From Pseudarthrobacter sp. IC2-21 (GTDB lineage: Bacteria; Actinomycetota; Actinomycetes; Actinomycetales; Micrococcaceae): DNA of 64,000 nt. How positions within the stretch are numbered: the first letter of the stretch is position 1; the number at the start of each line of letters is the position of its first letter. The translations under genes and the position numbers were made by a program. The DNA lies in contig NZ_CP139145.1 of NCBI RefSeq assembly GCF_034048115.1, positions 3,348,001 to 3,412,000 of the forward strand. The letters are read 5' to 3'. Positions 8,319-16,230 of this stretch are shown here, piece after piece. The notes beneath the pieces were generated by a model. That model did no database searches. It was not told the DNA's origin and was given only the letters and a program-made list of their open reading frames with translations.

Positions 8319-8954
8319 CTACCGCGCGATGATCACGTCCAGCCTGCGGGGGCCGTGGACCCCTTCCACCCGTTCCAGTTCGATGTCGCTGGTGGCGCTG
8401 GGGCCGCTGATCATGGTGAGCGGCCGGGTGCCGTCGATCCGGCGCAGCGCCTCCGGCAGGATGCCCGCGATGTCCGCCACCTGCACCACGCAGATGTGGT
8501 GGTCCGGGACCAGGGTGATGGCCCGGCGGCCCTGGTTGGGGCTGCCGTCCAGGATGATGGTCCCGGTTTCAGCCACCGCGACGGCGCTGCCGGTGACCAC
8601 CGCGTCGGTGCTGTCCAGTTCGGCCACGCTCAGCGGCGCCGCGGCGGAGTCCGGGCGCAGCCGCCCCGCACCCGGTCCGCCGTCAAGCCCCGCCAGCCAC
8701 CCGGCGTCGAGCCCTGCCGGCACCACGAAGCTCCGCGCCTCCGCGAGGAGCTCGGCGACGCGCGCCGGAACCCCGGCGGCGTCCACCACGGAAACCTGGG
8801 CCTTGTAATCGACCAGCCGGTCCACCAGAAGATGGACCAGGGCGTCCTGGTCCATCCCGGACTCGGCACGGTACTCCCGGGGAATCTCCGGGACCTCGGG
8901 GCTGTCCTGCAGGGCGGCCCGGATCCGGCCCAGAATGTCCTCGCGTGCGCTCAT
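8319..8954 (-). CDS. lutC: Lactate utilization protein C (LUD domain)
   Basis: A 211-residue LUD-domain protein, third subunit of the LutABC iron-sulfur L-lactate oxidation system that yields pyruvate. Its core shows the family pattern: VVTGSAVAVAETGTIILDGSPNQGRRAITLVPDHHICVV, continuing into a C-terminal GPSATSDIELERVEGVHGPRRLDVII typical of LutC, given here as separate pieces. It has no iron-sulfur cysteines, as expected. The ATG at 8954 overlaps the lutB stop by 4 bp, so translation is coupled. Part of lutA-lutB-lutC under the GntR-type operator at 11260. Confidence 0.93.
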   Translation of the reverse strand: MSAREDILGRIRAALQDSPEVPEIPREYRAESGMDQDALVHLLVDRLVDYKAQVSVVDAAGVPARVAELLAEARSFVVPAGLDAGWLAGLDGGPGAGRLRPDSAAAPLSVAELDSTDAVVTGSAVAVAETGTIILDGSPNQGRRAITLVPDHHICVVQVADIAGILPEALRRIDGTRPLTMISGPSATSDIELERVEGVHGPRRLDVIIAR

Positions 8955-10432
8955 TTCCGGCCGTCCTTTTCTTTGGCCCACCAGTCGCGGAAGGACTGGG
9001 CCGGGGGTGCCGGAATGTCCCGGCTTTGGGTCCAGCCGGCGGCGATGCCGGGCAGCTTGGTGATCTTTTTGTCCGGCCCGGCAGCGAGCCGGCCCAGCGG
9101 CAGTCCCTTTTCGAGCAGGCCCAGGCGCTTGCCGGAGGACAGCGCCCAGGACGCTGCCTTCATGCCCACGTCCATCTGGGTGGGTATTTTCTTGGTGCCC
9201 CGCTTGCTGTCCACGTCCACGCTGCGCAGGTGCACCAGGATGTCCGGGATGTTGATCTTCACCGGGCAGGCGTCGTAGCAGGCCCCGCACAGGGATGATG
9301 CGTACGGCAGGGAACTGTTCTCCTCCGCCTGGATGCCGGTCATCAGCGGCGAGAGGATGGCGCCGATCGGACCCGGGTACGTGGAGCCGTAGGCATGCCC
9401 GCCGGTCCGTTCGTACACGGGGCAGACGTTCATGCAGGCGCTGCAGCGGATGCAGTGCAGCGCCGAGCGGCCCATCTCGTCCGCCAGGGCCGCGCTGCGC
9501 CCGTTATCCAGCAGCACCAGGTGCACGTTCCGCGGCCCATCGCCCTCAGTGACGCCGGTCCAGAGCGACGTGTAGGGATTCATCCGCTCACCGGTGGAGG
9601 ACCGCGGGAGCAGCTGCATGAACACTTCCAGGTCCTGCCAGGTGGGCAGCAGTTTCTCCACCCCCATGACGGTGATCAGGGTTTCGGGCAGGGTCAGGCA
9701 CATCCGGCCGTTGCCTTCGGATTCCACCACCGCGAGGGTGCCGGAATCGGCGAGCGCAAAGTTGGCGCCGGAGACAGCCACCTTGGCGGTAAGGAATTTG
9801 CGGCGCAGGTGCGCCCGGGCCGCGGCGGCGAGCCGGGCCGGCTCGTCCGTGAGCTCCGGGTCCACGCCCTCCATTTCGCGCAGGAAGATGTCCCGGACCT
9901 GGCTGCGGTTCTTGTGGATGGCCGGGACCAGGATGTGGCTGGGCTTGTCGTGGTCCAACTGGACGATCAGCTCGGCCAGGTCGGTCTCATAGGCGGCGAT
10001 GCCCTGTTCTTCCAGGTACTCGTTGAGCCCTATTTCCTGGGTAGCCATGGACTTGACCTTGACCACCTCGGTTTCCCCGGTATCCCGGATCAACCCCGCC
10101 ACGACCTGATTGGCCTCGTCCGCGTCACGGGCCCAGTGGATCACTCCGCCGCGCGCCGTGAAGTTGGCCTCAAACTGTTCCAGGAGTTCAGGCAGCCTGG
10201 CCATCACGGATTCCTTGATGGCGGAGCCGGCATCACGCAGCTGCTCCCAGTCCGGCAGCTCCGAGACCACCTGCAGGCGCTTGTCCCGGATGGTGTGCGT
10301 GGCGTGGCCCAGGTTGGCGCGCAGCTGCGCATTGCCCAGCTCGCGGTGGGCGGCCTTCGGGAAGGACTCGGCGGCGTGCAGGTTGCCGGTGCCGTAGACG
10401 GGCAGTGCGGGCATGCCAAGGAAGGTGCTCAT
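8951..10432 (-). CDS. lutB: Lactate utilization iron-sulfur protein B
   Basis: A 493-residue protein with an N-terminal LUD domain and two C-terminal [4Fe-4S] sites: HCIRCSACMNVCPVYE (CxxCxxCxxxCP) and LCGACYDACPVKINIP. It takes electrons from L-lactate oxidation together with LutA and LutC. Length and motif order agree with Bacillus LutB. It overlaps lutA upstream by 4 bp and lutC downstream by 4 bp, giving one tightly coupled operon. Also annotated as LutB/LldF family. Confidence 0.95.
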   Translation of the reverse strand: MSTFLGMPALPVYGTGNLHAAESFPKAAHRELGNAQLRANLGHATHTIRDKRLQVVSELPDWEQLRDAGSAIKESVMARLPELLEQFEANFTARGGVIHWARDADEANQVVAGLIRDTGETEVVKVKSMATQEIGLNEYLEEQGIAAYETDLAELIVQLDHDKPSHILVPAIHKNRSQVRDIFLREMEGVDPELTDEPARLAAAARAHLRRKFLTAKVAVSGANFALADSGTLAVVESEGNGRMCLTLPETLITVMGVEKLLPTWQDLEVFMQLLPRSSTGERMNPYTSLWTGVTEGDGPRNVHLVLLDNGRSAALADEMGRSALHCIRCSACMNVCPVYERTGGHAYGSTYPGPIGAILSPLMTGIQAEENSSLPYASSLCGACYDACPVKINIPDILVHLRSVDVDSKRGTKKIPTQMDVGMKAASWALSSGKRLGLLEKGLPLGRLAAGPDKKITKLPGIAAGWTQSRDIPAPPAQSFRDWWAKEKDGRK

Positions 10433-11232
10433 CGGGTGGCCTTTCCGGTGGTAACGCGGACTTCGCCGGTGACGGACGCGGGCTCCGCCATGGTGCTGGC
10501 CAGGATTTCAGCCAGGTGCAGCGTCTTCACGGTGCTGCCCTGGCGTGAGAGTCCGCCGCCGATGTGCATCAGGCAGGACGCGTCCCCGCCCGTGCAGAGG
10601 CTGGCGCCGGTGACGGCGATGTTGGCCGTCTTGTCCGCCAGCATGGCCGAGGAGACGTCAGCGTTCTTCATCGAGAAGGTGCCGCCGAATCCGCAGCACT
10701 GGTCCGCTTCCGGCAGTTCCGCCAGATCGATGCCCTGCACGGTGGTCAGCAGCCGGGACTGCCGGTCCCCCAGTTTGAGCAGCCGCATGCCGTGGCAGCT
10801 CGGGTGGTACGTGACGCGGTGCGGGAAATAGGAGCCCAGCTGGGCGCCGGCATCCGTGACACCCAGGACATCCACCAGCAGTTCGGACAGTTCGTATGTT
10901 TTGCTCCCGACGGCGGTGGCGCGGGCTTCCAGCGCCGCGTCACCGCAGGAGCGGGCCACCATGGGGTGCTGGTGCTTCACGGAGGCAACGCAGGAACCGG
11001 AAGGCGCGACGGCGGCGTCGTAGTCGTCTGTGTCGAAAGCGGCCACGTGGTTGGCCACCACCGGAACGGCTTCCTTGAGGTAGCCGCTGTTGACGTGCAT
11101 CTGCCCGCAGCAGGCCTGGCCGGACGGGAACACCACCTGGTGCCCCAGCCGCTCCAGGATCTTGACGGTGGCCTGGGCTGTGGCCGGGTACATCGCATCC
11201 ACGATGCAGGTGGCGAACAAGGCAATTCTCAT
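10429..11232 (-). CDS. lutA: Lactate utilization protein A (CCG-domain (Fe-S) oxidoreductase)
   Basis: A 267-residue cysteine-rich protein with two CCG domains: the first contains GQACCGQMHVNSG, the second DQCCGFGGTFSMKN, each preceded by further cysteines (SCHG, SGSC). This is the LutA/LldE subunit that handles electrons in L-lactate oxidation. ATG 11232 has GAGG a few bases upstream and lies just inside the divergent regulatory region shared with the lactate permease. It is the first gene of lutABC. Confidence 0.94.
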   Translation of the reverse strand: MRIALFATCIVDAMYPATAQATVKILERLGHQVVFPSGQACCGQMHVNSGYLKEAVPVVANHVAAFDTDDYDAAVAPSGSCVASVKHQHPMVARSCGDAALEARATAVGSKTYELSELLVDVLGVTDAGAQLGSYFPHRVTYHPSCHGMRLLKLGDRQSRLLTTVQGIDLAELPEADQCCGFGGTFSMKNADVSSAMLADKTANIAVTGASLCTGGDASCLMHIGGGLSRQGSTVKTLHLAEILASTMAEPASVTGEVRVTTGKATR

Positions 11233-11259
11233 GACGGCCTCTCGAGGGCTCCGGGTATG

Positions 11260-11300
11260 TGGTCTGACCATAGTAAAGCACGTGATCGGCACCACGTCCA
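11260..11300 (-). promoter_or_regulatory. lutABC promoter with GntR-type operator
   Basis: The palindrome TGGTCTGACCA (11260-11270) overlaps a minus-strand -10-like TACTAT (11275-11270); a -35-like TGGACG lies at 11300-11295. The operator covers the start of transcription, as expected for repression. The same half-sites appear twice in front of the divergent lldP gene. The FadR-family regulator at 13247 is the likely binder; this is inference from family knowledge. Confidence 0.65.
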
Positions 11301-11344
11301 TCCCATAAAAGCTGGCGTGAACGGGGTCACATCCATGGAATCTT

Positions 11345-11384
11345 TACGCTACACTCTAGTGGTCCGACCATAGTGGTCTGACCT
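11345..11384 (+). promoter_or_regulatory. lldP promoter region with two tandem GntR-type operators
   Basis: TGGTCCGACCA (11360-11370) is followed four bases later by TGGTCTGACCT (11374-11384). A -10-like TACACT sits at 11350-11355, so the operators lie just downstream of it. The GGAGG ribosome site and GTG start of lldP follow. The arrangement matches lactate-responsive FadR-subfamily control of uptake and oxidation together. Confidence 0.65.
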
Positions 11385-11419
11385 CACCCCCTCACATCCC
11401 CTCAACGTGGAGGAATTCC

Positions 11420-13174
11420 GTGGACCACTTCACCCCCAGCACCGACCCGGTGCTCAACAGCGTTGCCTGGTCGGCCATCGTGGCCCTGCTGCCCCTGCTG
11501 ACGTTCTTCATCCTGCTGGCCGTCGTCAAGACCAGGGCGCACGTGGCTGGCGCCTGTGCACTCCTGGTTGCCCTGCTGGTGGGAATCTTCGCCTTCCAGA
11601 TGCCGGCCGGCCTGGCCCTGCTGTCCGCCACCCAGGGCGGGGTCTTTGGCGCCTTCCCGGTGCTGTGGATCGTCATCATGGCCGTCTGGCTCTACCAGGT
11701 CACGGTCCTGAGCGGACGCTTCGAGGACCTCCGCCGCGTCTTCGACGTGATCGGCAAGGGCGATGTGCGCCTCCAGGCGGTGCTGATCGCCTTCTGCTTC
11801 GGCGGCCTGCTGGAGGCCCTGGCAGGATTCGGCGCGCCGGTGGCCATCACCGCCACCATGCTGCTGGCGCTCGGACTGCCGCCGCTGCGCGCAGCGGCCG
11901 CCGTGCTGGTGGCCAACACCGCGCCGGTTGCCTTCGGCGCCATGGCCATCCCGATCACCACCGCGGCCGGGCTCACCGGGCTGCACGCAACGGACATTGC
12001 CTCCGTCGTGGGACGCCAGGCCCCGCTGCTGGCCACCATTGTTCCGCTGATCCTGCTCTTCATCCTCGACGGCCGGAAGGGTCTGAAGGACTGCTGGCCG
12101 GCAGCGCTGGTGGTGGGCTTCTCCTTCTCCGCCGCGCAGTTCCTGTGCTCAAACTACTTCTCCTACGAACTCACCGACATTGTCGCTTCCCTCACAGGCC
12201 TGGGAGCGGCCGTGCTGTTCTTCCGCGTCTGGACACCCAGGGGCAGCGCCGCCGCCCGCGAGCGCCTGCACGCGGCCGGCAACGCCGGGCCGGCGCAGGC
12301 AGGTGCCACCGCCTCCGGCGGCCCGGCCGGCGGCGGCTCACGCCAGGCAACCGCGGTGGCCACCGCCGAGGCCGCTACAGACCGCCTGACCCCCACCCGG
12401 ACCTGGCTGGCCCTGTTCCCGTACTTCCTGGTCATTGTGGTCTTCGGCATCGCCAAGCTGTGGAAACTGGGCGTGGACGTCCCCGCCCTCCTCGCCGCCA
12501 CCGACGTCAAGATCCCCTGGCCCATCCTGCACGATGCCCTGGTTGATGCCGCGGGCAAGCCCGTCTCCTCCACCATCTACTCCTTCCAGTGGCTCTCCAC
12601 CCCCGGCACCCTGCTGCTGATCACCGGCCTGATCGTCGCCGTGGTGTACGCCAAGTACAACGACGGCGGCCGCTACCCGGTCACACTGGCCAACGCCGTG
12701 CAGGAGATCGGACGGACCATCTACCGGATGCGGTGGGCCGGCCTGACCATCATCACCGTGCTGGCACTCGCCTACGTGATGAACTTCTCCGGGCAGACAG
12801 TCTCGATCGGCACCTGGCTGGCGGGCACCGGCACGTTCTTCGCCTTCCTCTCCCCCGTCCTGGGCTGGATCGGCACCGCGGTCACCGGCTCGGACACCTC
12901 CGCGAACGCCCTCTTCGCCAAGCTCCAGCAGACCGCCGGCCTCAAAGCGGGCATCGACCCGAACCTGCTGGTGGCCGGGAACACCTCCGGCGGCGTGGTG
13001 GGCAAGCTGATCAGCCCGCAGAACCTGGCCATTGCGGCATCCGCGGTCAACCTTGAAGGCAAGGAATCGGTGATCCTGCGTAAAGTAGTGGGATGGAGCG
13101 TGGCTCTGCTTCTGGTGCTGTGCACCCTGTCCTACCTCCAGTCCACCCCCGTTCTGGGCTGGATGCTGCCATAG
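11420..13174 (+). CDS. lldP: L-lactate permease
   Basis: A 584-residue membrane permease of the LctP/LldP family that imports L-lactate with protons. More than ten hydrophobic helices are visible, with family motifs such as FGGLLEALAGFGAPVAI, GTAVTGSDTSANALFAKLQ and LLVAGNTSGGVVGKLISPQN. A Gly/Ala-rich loop at about 275-310 is longer than usual. GTG 11420 is preceded by GGAGG at six bases. Divergent from lutABC and followed by the GntR regulator, so uptake, oxidation and control form one module. Confidence 0.95.
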   Translation: MDHFTPSTDPVLNSVAWSAIVALLPLLTFFILLAVVKTRAHVAGACALLVALLVGIFAFQMPAGLALLSATQGGVFGAFPVLWIVIMAVWLYQVTVLSGRFEDLRRVFDVIGKGDVRLQAVLIAFCFGGLLEALAGFGAPVAITATMLLALGLPPLRAAAAVLVANTAPVAFGAMAIPITTAAGLTGLHATDIASVVGRQAPLLATIVPLILLFILDGRKGLKDCWPAALVVGFSFSAAQFLCSNYFSYELTDIVASLTGLGAAVLFFRVWTPRGSAAARERLHAAGNAGPAQAGATASGGPAGGGSRQATAVATAEAATDRLTPTRTWLALFPYFLVIVVFGIAKLWKLGVDVPALLAATDVKIPWPILHDALVDAAGKPVSSTIYSFQWLSTPGTLLLITGLIVAVVYAKYNDGGRYPVTLANAVQEIGRTIYRMRWAGLTIITVLALAYVMNFSGQTVSIGTWLAGTGTFFAFLSPVLGWIGTAVTGSDTSANALFAKLQQTAGLKAGIDPNLLVAGNTSGGVVGKLISPQNLAIAASAVNLEGKESVILRKVVGWSVALLLVLCTLSYLQSTPVLGWMLP

Positions 13175-13194
13175 CCTCCACCACCGTCGTTTCG

Positions 13195-13227
13195 GGGAGT
13201 GGGGGCCGGACTCCGGCCCTCACTCCC
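13195..13227 (+). terminator. Hairpin between lldP and the GntR gene
   Basis: GGGAGTGGGGGCCGG pairs with CCGGCCCTCACTCCC (one G-T pair) around a three-base loop. There is no U-tract, so it may be an attenuating stem lowering read-through into the regulator gene rather than a strong terminator. Confidence 0.5.
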
Positions 13228-13246
13228 GCTACCTAAGGAATCACCC

Positions 13247-13993
13247 GTGCCAACCGCCGCCACAGGAGCCGCCCCCCGCCGTCGTACGCACGACGCCCTC
13301 CTGAAAGACATTGAAGCGGACCTGCGCTCGGGAAAGATCAAAGTGGGCGACCGGCTCCCGGGCGAACGCACCCTCGCCGAAAACTACGGGATCTCGCGGG
13401 CCTCCGTCAGGGAGGCCATCCGCGTCCTGGATGCCATGGGCATCCTGCGCAGTTCGGTGGGCTCCGGCCCCACCTCCGGTGCGATCGTCATCTCCGACCC
13501 CTCGGCCGGGCTGTCCTCGGCGCTGCGGCTGCACGTTGCCAGCAGCCGGCTGCCGGTGGAGGACATCGTGGAGACCCGCATCCTGCTCGAAACCTGGACC
13601 GCCCGGGCCGGGGCGAACCGTACCGGCGGGGACCAGGACCTGGAGCAGGCCGCCCAGCTCCTGCAGGCCATGGACGATCCCGCGATGGACCGGGCAACCT
13701 TCCATGAACTGGACGCGCGGTTCCACGTGGCCCTGAGCTCCCTGGCCGGGAACACCGTGGTGGCCACCATGATGGAATCCCTCAGCGGCGCGATCGTGGG
13801 CTACGTCAAGGGCGCGATGGACGCCATGGAGCACTGGCCGGACGTGCTGTCCACGCTCCGTTCCCAGCACCACGGCATCTTCGACGCCGTCCAGGCCCAC
13901 GACGGCGAACTCGCCGCCCGCCTGCTGCGCGAGCACATCGAATGGTTCTACCGGCAGGCGCAGGAAGCCACCGCAACAGCCGGCGCCAAATAG
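13247..13993 (+). CDS. lldR: FadR/GntR-family transcriptional regulator, probable lactate-responsive LldR
   Basis: A 248-residue regulator with an N-terminal winged helix (GDRLPGERTLAENYGISRASVREAIRVLDAMGIL) and an all-helical FCD ligand domain containing the metal/ligand motif residues of ELDARFHVALSSLAGN and HHGIFDAVQAHD. Members of this subfamily bind TGGTCnGACCA-like palindromes and release DNA on binding a carboxylate. Its position behind lldP and the three matching operators argue for lactate as the signal. GTG 13247 is chosen because AAGGA lies seven bases upstream; a longer frame opens at 13199. The name lldR is by context. Confidence 0.85.
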   Translation: MPTAATGAAPRRRTHDALLKDIEADLRSGKIKVGDRLPGERTLAENYGISRASVREAIRVLDAMGILRSSVGSGPTSGAIVISDPSAGLSSALRLHVASSRLPVEDIVETRILLETWTARAGANRTGGDQDLEQAAQLLQAMDDPAMDRATFHELDARFHVALSSLAGNTVVATMMESLSGAIVGYVKGAMDAMEHWPDVLSTLRSQHHGIFDAVQAHDGELAARLLREHIEWFYRQAQEATATAGAK

Positions 13994-14091
13994 GCTGCCC
14001 GCCGTCACAGGAAAATCATGCTGCCGAAACACTGCGGCAACCTGGTCACGGCATGCTTGGCCCTACGGGGACAACCAGCAGGAGGCACAGC

Positions 14092-14301
14092 ATGACAACG
14101 CAACAGACACAGACCGCACCCATCCAGGTGGACGACTACATTCAGGCGTGGCACAACGGCAAGCTCTTCCACCAGGGCCGCGTGACCGACGTCGTCCGTT
14201 CCCTGGAACTGATCTGGATCCTGGACGCGGATACCGGCGTCCGGAAGCTGCTGGACCCGGAGGCGCTGGAGATCGTGCGCGTAGCGGGGCCACGCGGGTA
14301 G
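14092..14301 (+). CDS. Small conserved-looking protein of unknown function
   Basis: A 69-residue acidic/neutral protein preceded by a clear GGAGG ribosome site. The sequence (VDDYIQAWHNGKLFHQGRVTDVV, then ELIWILDADTGVRKLLDPEALEIVRV) reads as a small beta barrel of about five strands, as in proteins that bind nucleic acid or peptides, but no family is recognised. It stands alone between the lactate regulator and an AraC-type gene. Confidence 0.7.
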   Translation: MTTQQTQTAPIQVDDYIQAWHNGKLFHQGRVTDVVRSLELIWILDADTGVRKLLDPEALEIVRVAGPRG

Positions 14302-14371
14302 GGCTTCCGCACGGCGGCCCGGGCCGGAATCTGCGCGGGCCCTGCCGCCCCGGCCGCCGTAGAATGACGTC

Positions 14372-14809
14372 ATGACACCGCAGGAGCTGGCCAACCTGGC
14401 GCACGTGCGCCGGGCGCGCGACCTGATTGACCGCGAGTACGCCAAGCCGCTGGACGTGCCCACCATGGCCGCCGGCGCCCTGATGTCCGCGGCGCATTTC
14501 TCCCGCCAGTTCAAGGCCGCCTACGGTGAAACGCCGTACAACTACCTGATGACCCGGCGGATCGAACGCGCCATGGCGCTGCTCCGCGCCGGGGCCAGCG
14601 TCACCGAGGCGTGCATGGAGGTGGGCTCCACCTCGCTGGGGTCCTTCAGCTCACGGTTCACCGAGATTGTGGGCATGACCCCCAGCGCCTACCGCGCCCG
14701 CGAACACCATGCGGTCAAGGCCATGCCGTCCTGCATCGCCAAGCAGCACACCCGGCCCGCCCGCAAACCGAGCAGGATTGAAGAAGCGCCCGCGCCCGCG
14801 CTGACATAG
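14372..14809 (+). CDS. AraC-family helix-turn-helix regulator
   Basis: A 145-residue protein made almost only of an AraC/XylS DNA-binding domain: first HTH MAAGALMSAAHFSRQFKAAYG, second HTH VTEACMEVGSTSLGSFSSRF, then the family ending GMTPSAYR. A basic, Pro-rich tail follows. It lacks a separate sensor domain. The next gene, a VOC protein, starts about 10 bp later, a common pair in actinobacteria in which the VOC gene is the likely target or partner. Confidence 0.88.
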   Translation: MTPQELANLAHVRRARDLIDREYAKPLDVPTMAAGALMSAAHFSRQFKAAYGETPYNYLMTRRIERAMALLRAGASVTEACMEVGSTSLGSFSSRFTEIVGMTPSAYRAREHHAVKAMPSCIAKQHTRPARKPSRIEEAPAPALT

Positions 14810-14819
14810 CGTGGATGGC

Positions 14820-15218
14820 ATGAACATTTCACTGAAATACGCACATGTCACCGTCACCGATGTGGACGAGTCCCTCCCCTTCTACCGCGCCCTGGGCTTC
14901 GACGTCCGCAACGACGTCGGCTCCGACGGGCAGCGCTGGGTCACCCTGGGCAGCGACGCCCAACCCGGCCTGGAACTGGTCCTCTCCCCGCCGCACGCCG
15001 GCCGCTCCCAGGCCGACGGCGACGCCGTCCAGGAACTCCTCACCAAGGGCGTCATGCCCATGCTGGTGTTCGCCACGGATGATCTGGACGCCGCCTTCGA
15101 GAAGCTCCGCGCGTCCGGCGCCGAGGTCCTGCAGGAACCCATCAACCAGCCCTGGGGCCCGCGGGACTGCGCTTTCCGCGACCCCTCCGGCAACATGATC
15201 CGCATCAACCAGGGGTAG
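14820..15218 (+). CDS. VOC-family (glyoxalase/bleomycin-resistance fold) protein
   Basis: A 132-residue protein with two beta-alpha-beta-beta-beta units typical of the vicinal oxygen chelate fold. Recognisable pieces are YAHVTVTDVDESLPFYRALGF at the start and the closing GPRDCAFRDPSGNMIRINQ, which supplies the metal-site positions. Substrate unknown; related proteins act on alpha-keto aldehydes, bind drugs or serve as DNA-damage or antibiotic protectors. Probably co-expressed with the AraC-type regulator. ATG 14820 chosen; a GTG lies at 14811. Confidence 0.85.
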   Translation: MNISLKYAHVTVTDVDESLPFYRALGFDVRNDVGSDGQRWVTLGSDAQPGLELVLSPPHAGRSQADGDAVQELLTKGVMPMLVFATDDLDAAFEKLRASGAEVLQEPINQPWGPRDCAFRDPSGNMIRINQG

Positions 15219-15240
15219 CTCCCGCACCCCTTTGGGACGT

Positions 15241-15275
15241 ACGACGCCGGCACCCACCCTGGGTGCCGGCGTCGT
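15241..15275 (+). terminator. Perfect 16-bp stem hairpin after the VOC gene
   Basis: ACGACGCCGGCACCCA pairs exactly with TGGGTGCCGGCGTCGT around CCC. Placed between the VOC stop and the ABC transporter start. No U-tract follows, common in high-GC actinobacteria, so it is a terminator-like element. Confidence 0.65.
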
Positions 15276-15293
15276 GCGGTTAGAGTGGGGGGC

Positions 15294-16226
15294 ATGACGC
15301 TGGACGGTGCGGCCGGGGAGCCGCTTGTGCACATTCAGGACTTCCGGATGGACTTCGGGGACACGACGGTCATCAGGGATCTGTCCTTCGATGTCCGGGC
15401 CGGGGAAACCTTCGGGTTCCTCGGCAGCAACGGCTCCGGGAAGACCACCACGCTGCGGGCGCTGCTGGGCATCTATCAGCCCACCGCCGGCACCCTCCAC
15501 ATCGGCGGCAGGCCCTTCACCGCCCGCGACGGCGCCCGCCTCGGCTACCTGCCCGAGGAACGCGGCCTGTACAAGAAAGAGTCCGTCCTGGACGTGATGG
15601 TCTACTTCGGCCGGCTCAAGGGCATGGACAAGGCCCACGCCAAAACCTGGTCCCGCGAGTACCTGGACCGGATCGACCTGGCCGACAAGGCAAACATGCG
15701 GGTGGACAAACTCTCCGGCGGCCAGCAGCAGAAGATCCAGCTCGGCGTCACCATCATGAACGACCCCCAACTGCTGATCCTGGACGAACCCACCAAGGGC
15801 TTCGACCCGGTCAACCGGCGTCTGCTGATGGACATCATCGAAGAGCGGAAACTCGCCGGCGCCACCGTCATCATGGTCACCCACCAGATGGAGGAAGTGG
15901 AACGGCTCTGCGACCGGGTCATCCTGCTCAAGGACGGCACCTCCCGCGCGTACGGCACCGTGGAAGAGGTCCAGGAACAGTTCGGCGGCACCGTGTACCG
16001 GCTGACCTACGACGGCGCCCTGCCGGTGTCCGCCCTCTACGACATTGTCAGTGCCGGTGACGGCCGCGCCGAGCTCTCCCCGCGCCCCGGCGGCACCGAA
16101 TCCGCTGTCCTGCGCGAACTCATCAACGCCGGCGTGGCCGTGCGGTCCTTCACCACCGCCAGGACGTCCCTGGATGAAATCTTCATCAGGGTCTATGGCG
16201 AAGAACACCAGATGGCGGAGGCCTAA
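15294..16226 (+). CDS. ABC transporter ATP-binding protein (NatA/drug-exporter type)
   Basis: A 310-residue ATPase of an ABC exporter. Walker A is GSNGSGKTT, the signature LSGGQQQKIQ, and Walker B LLILDEP followed by TKGFDPVNRR and the switch His in MVTHQ. A C-terminal DUF4162-like extension (REL..GVAVRSFTTARTSLDEIFIRV) is typical of the NatA subgroup. ATG 15294 follows a G-rich ribosome site; GTG 15285 is possible. The permease gene begins four bases after its stop, so the two form an exporter of unknown substrate (sodium or drugs in the closest known families). Confidence 0.93.
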   Translation: MTLDGAAGEPLVHIQDFRMDFGDTTVIRDLSFDVRAGETFGFLGSNGSGKTTTLRALLGIYQPTAGTLHIGGRPFTARDGARLGYLPEERGLYKKESVLDVMVYFGRLKGMDKAHAKTWSREYLDRIDLADKANMRVDKLSGGQQQKIQLGVTIMNDPQLLILDEPTKGFDPVNRRLLMDIIEERKLAGATVIMVTHQMEEVERLCDRVILLKDGTSRAYGTVEEVQEQFGGTVYRLTYDGALPVSALYDIVSAGDGRAELSPRPGGTESAVLRELINAGVAVRSFTTARTSLDEIFIRVYGEEHQMAEA

Positions 16227-16230
16227 CCCC

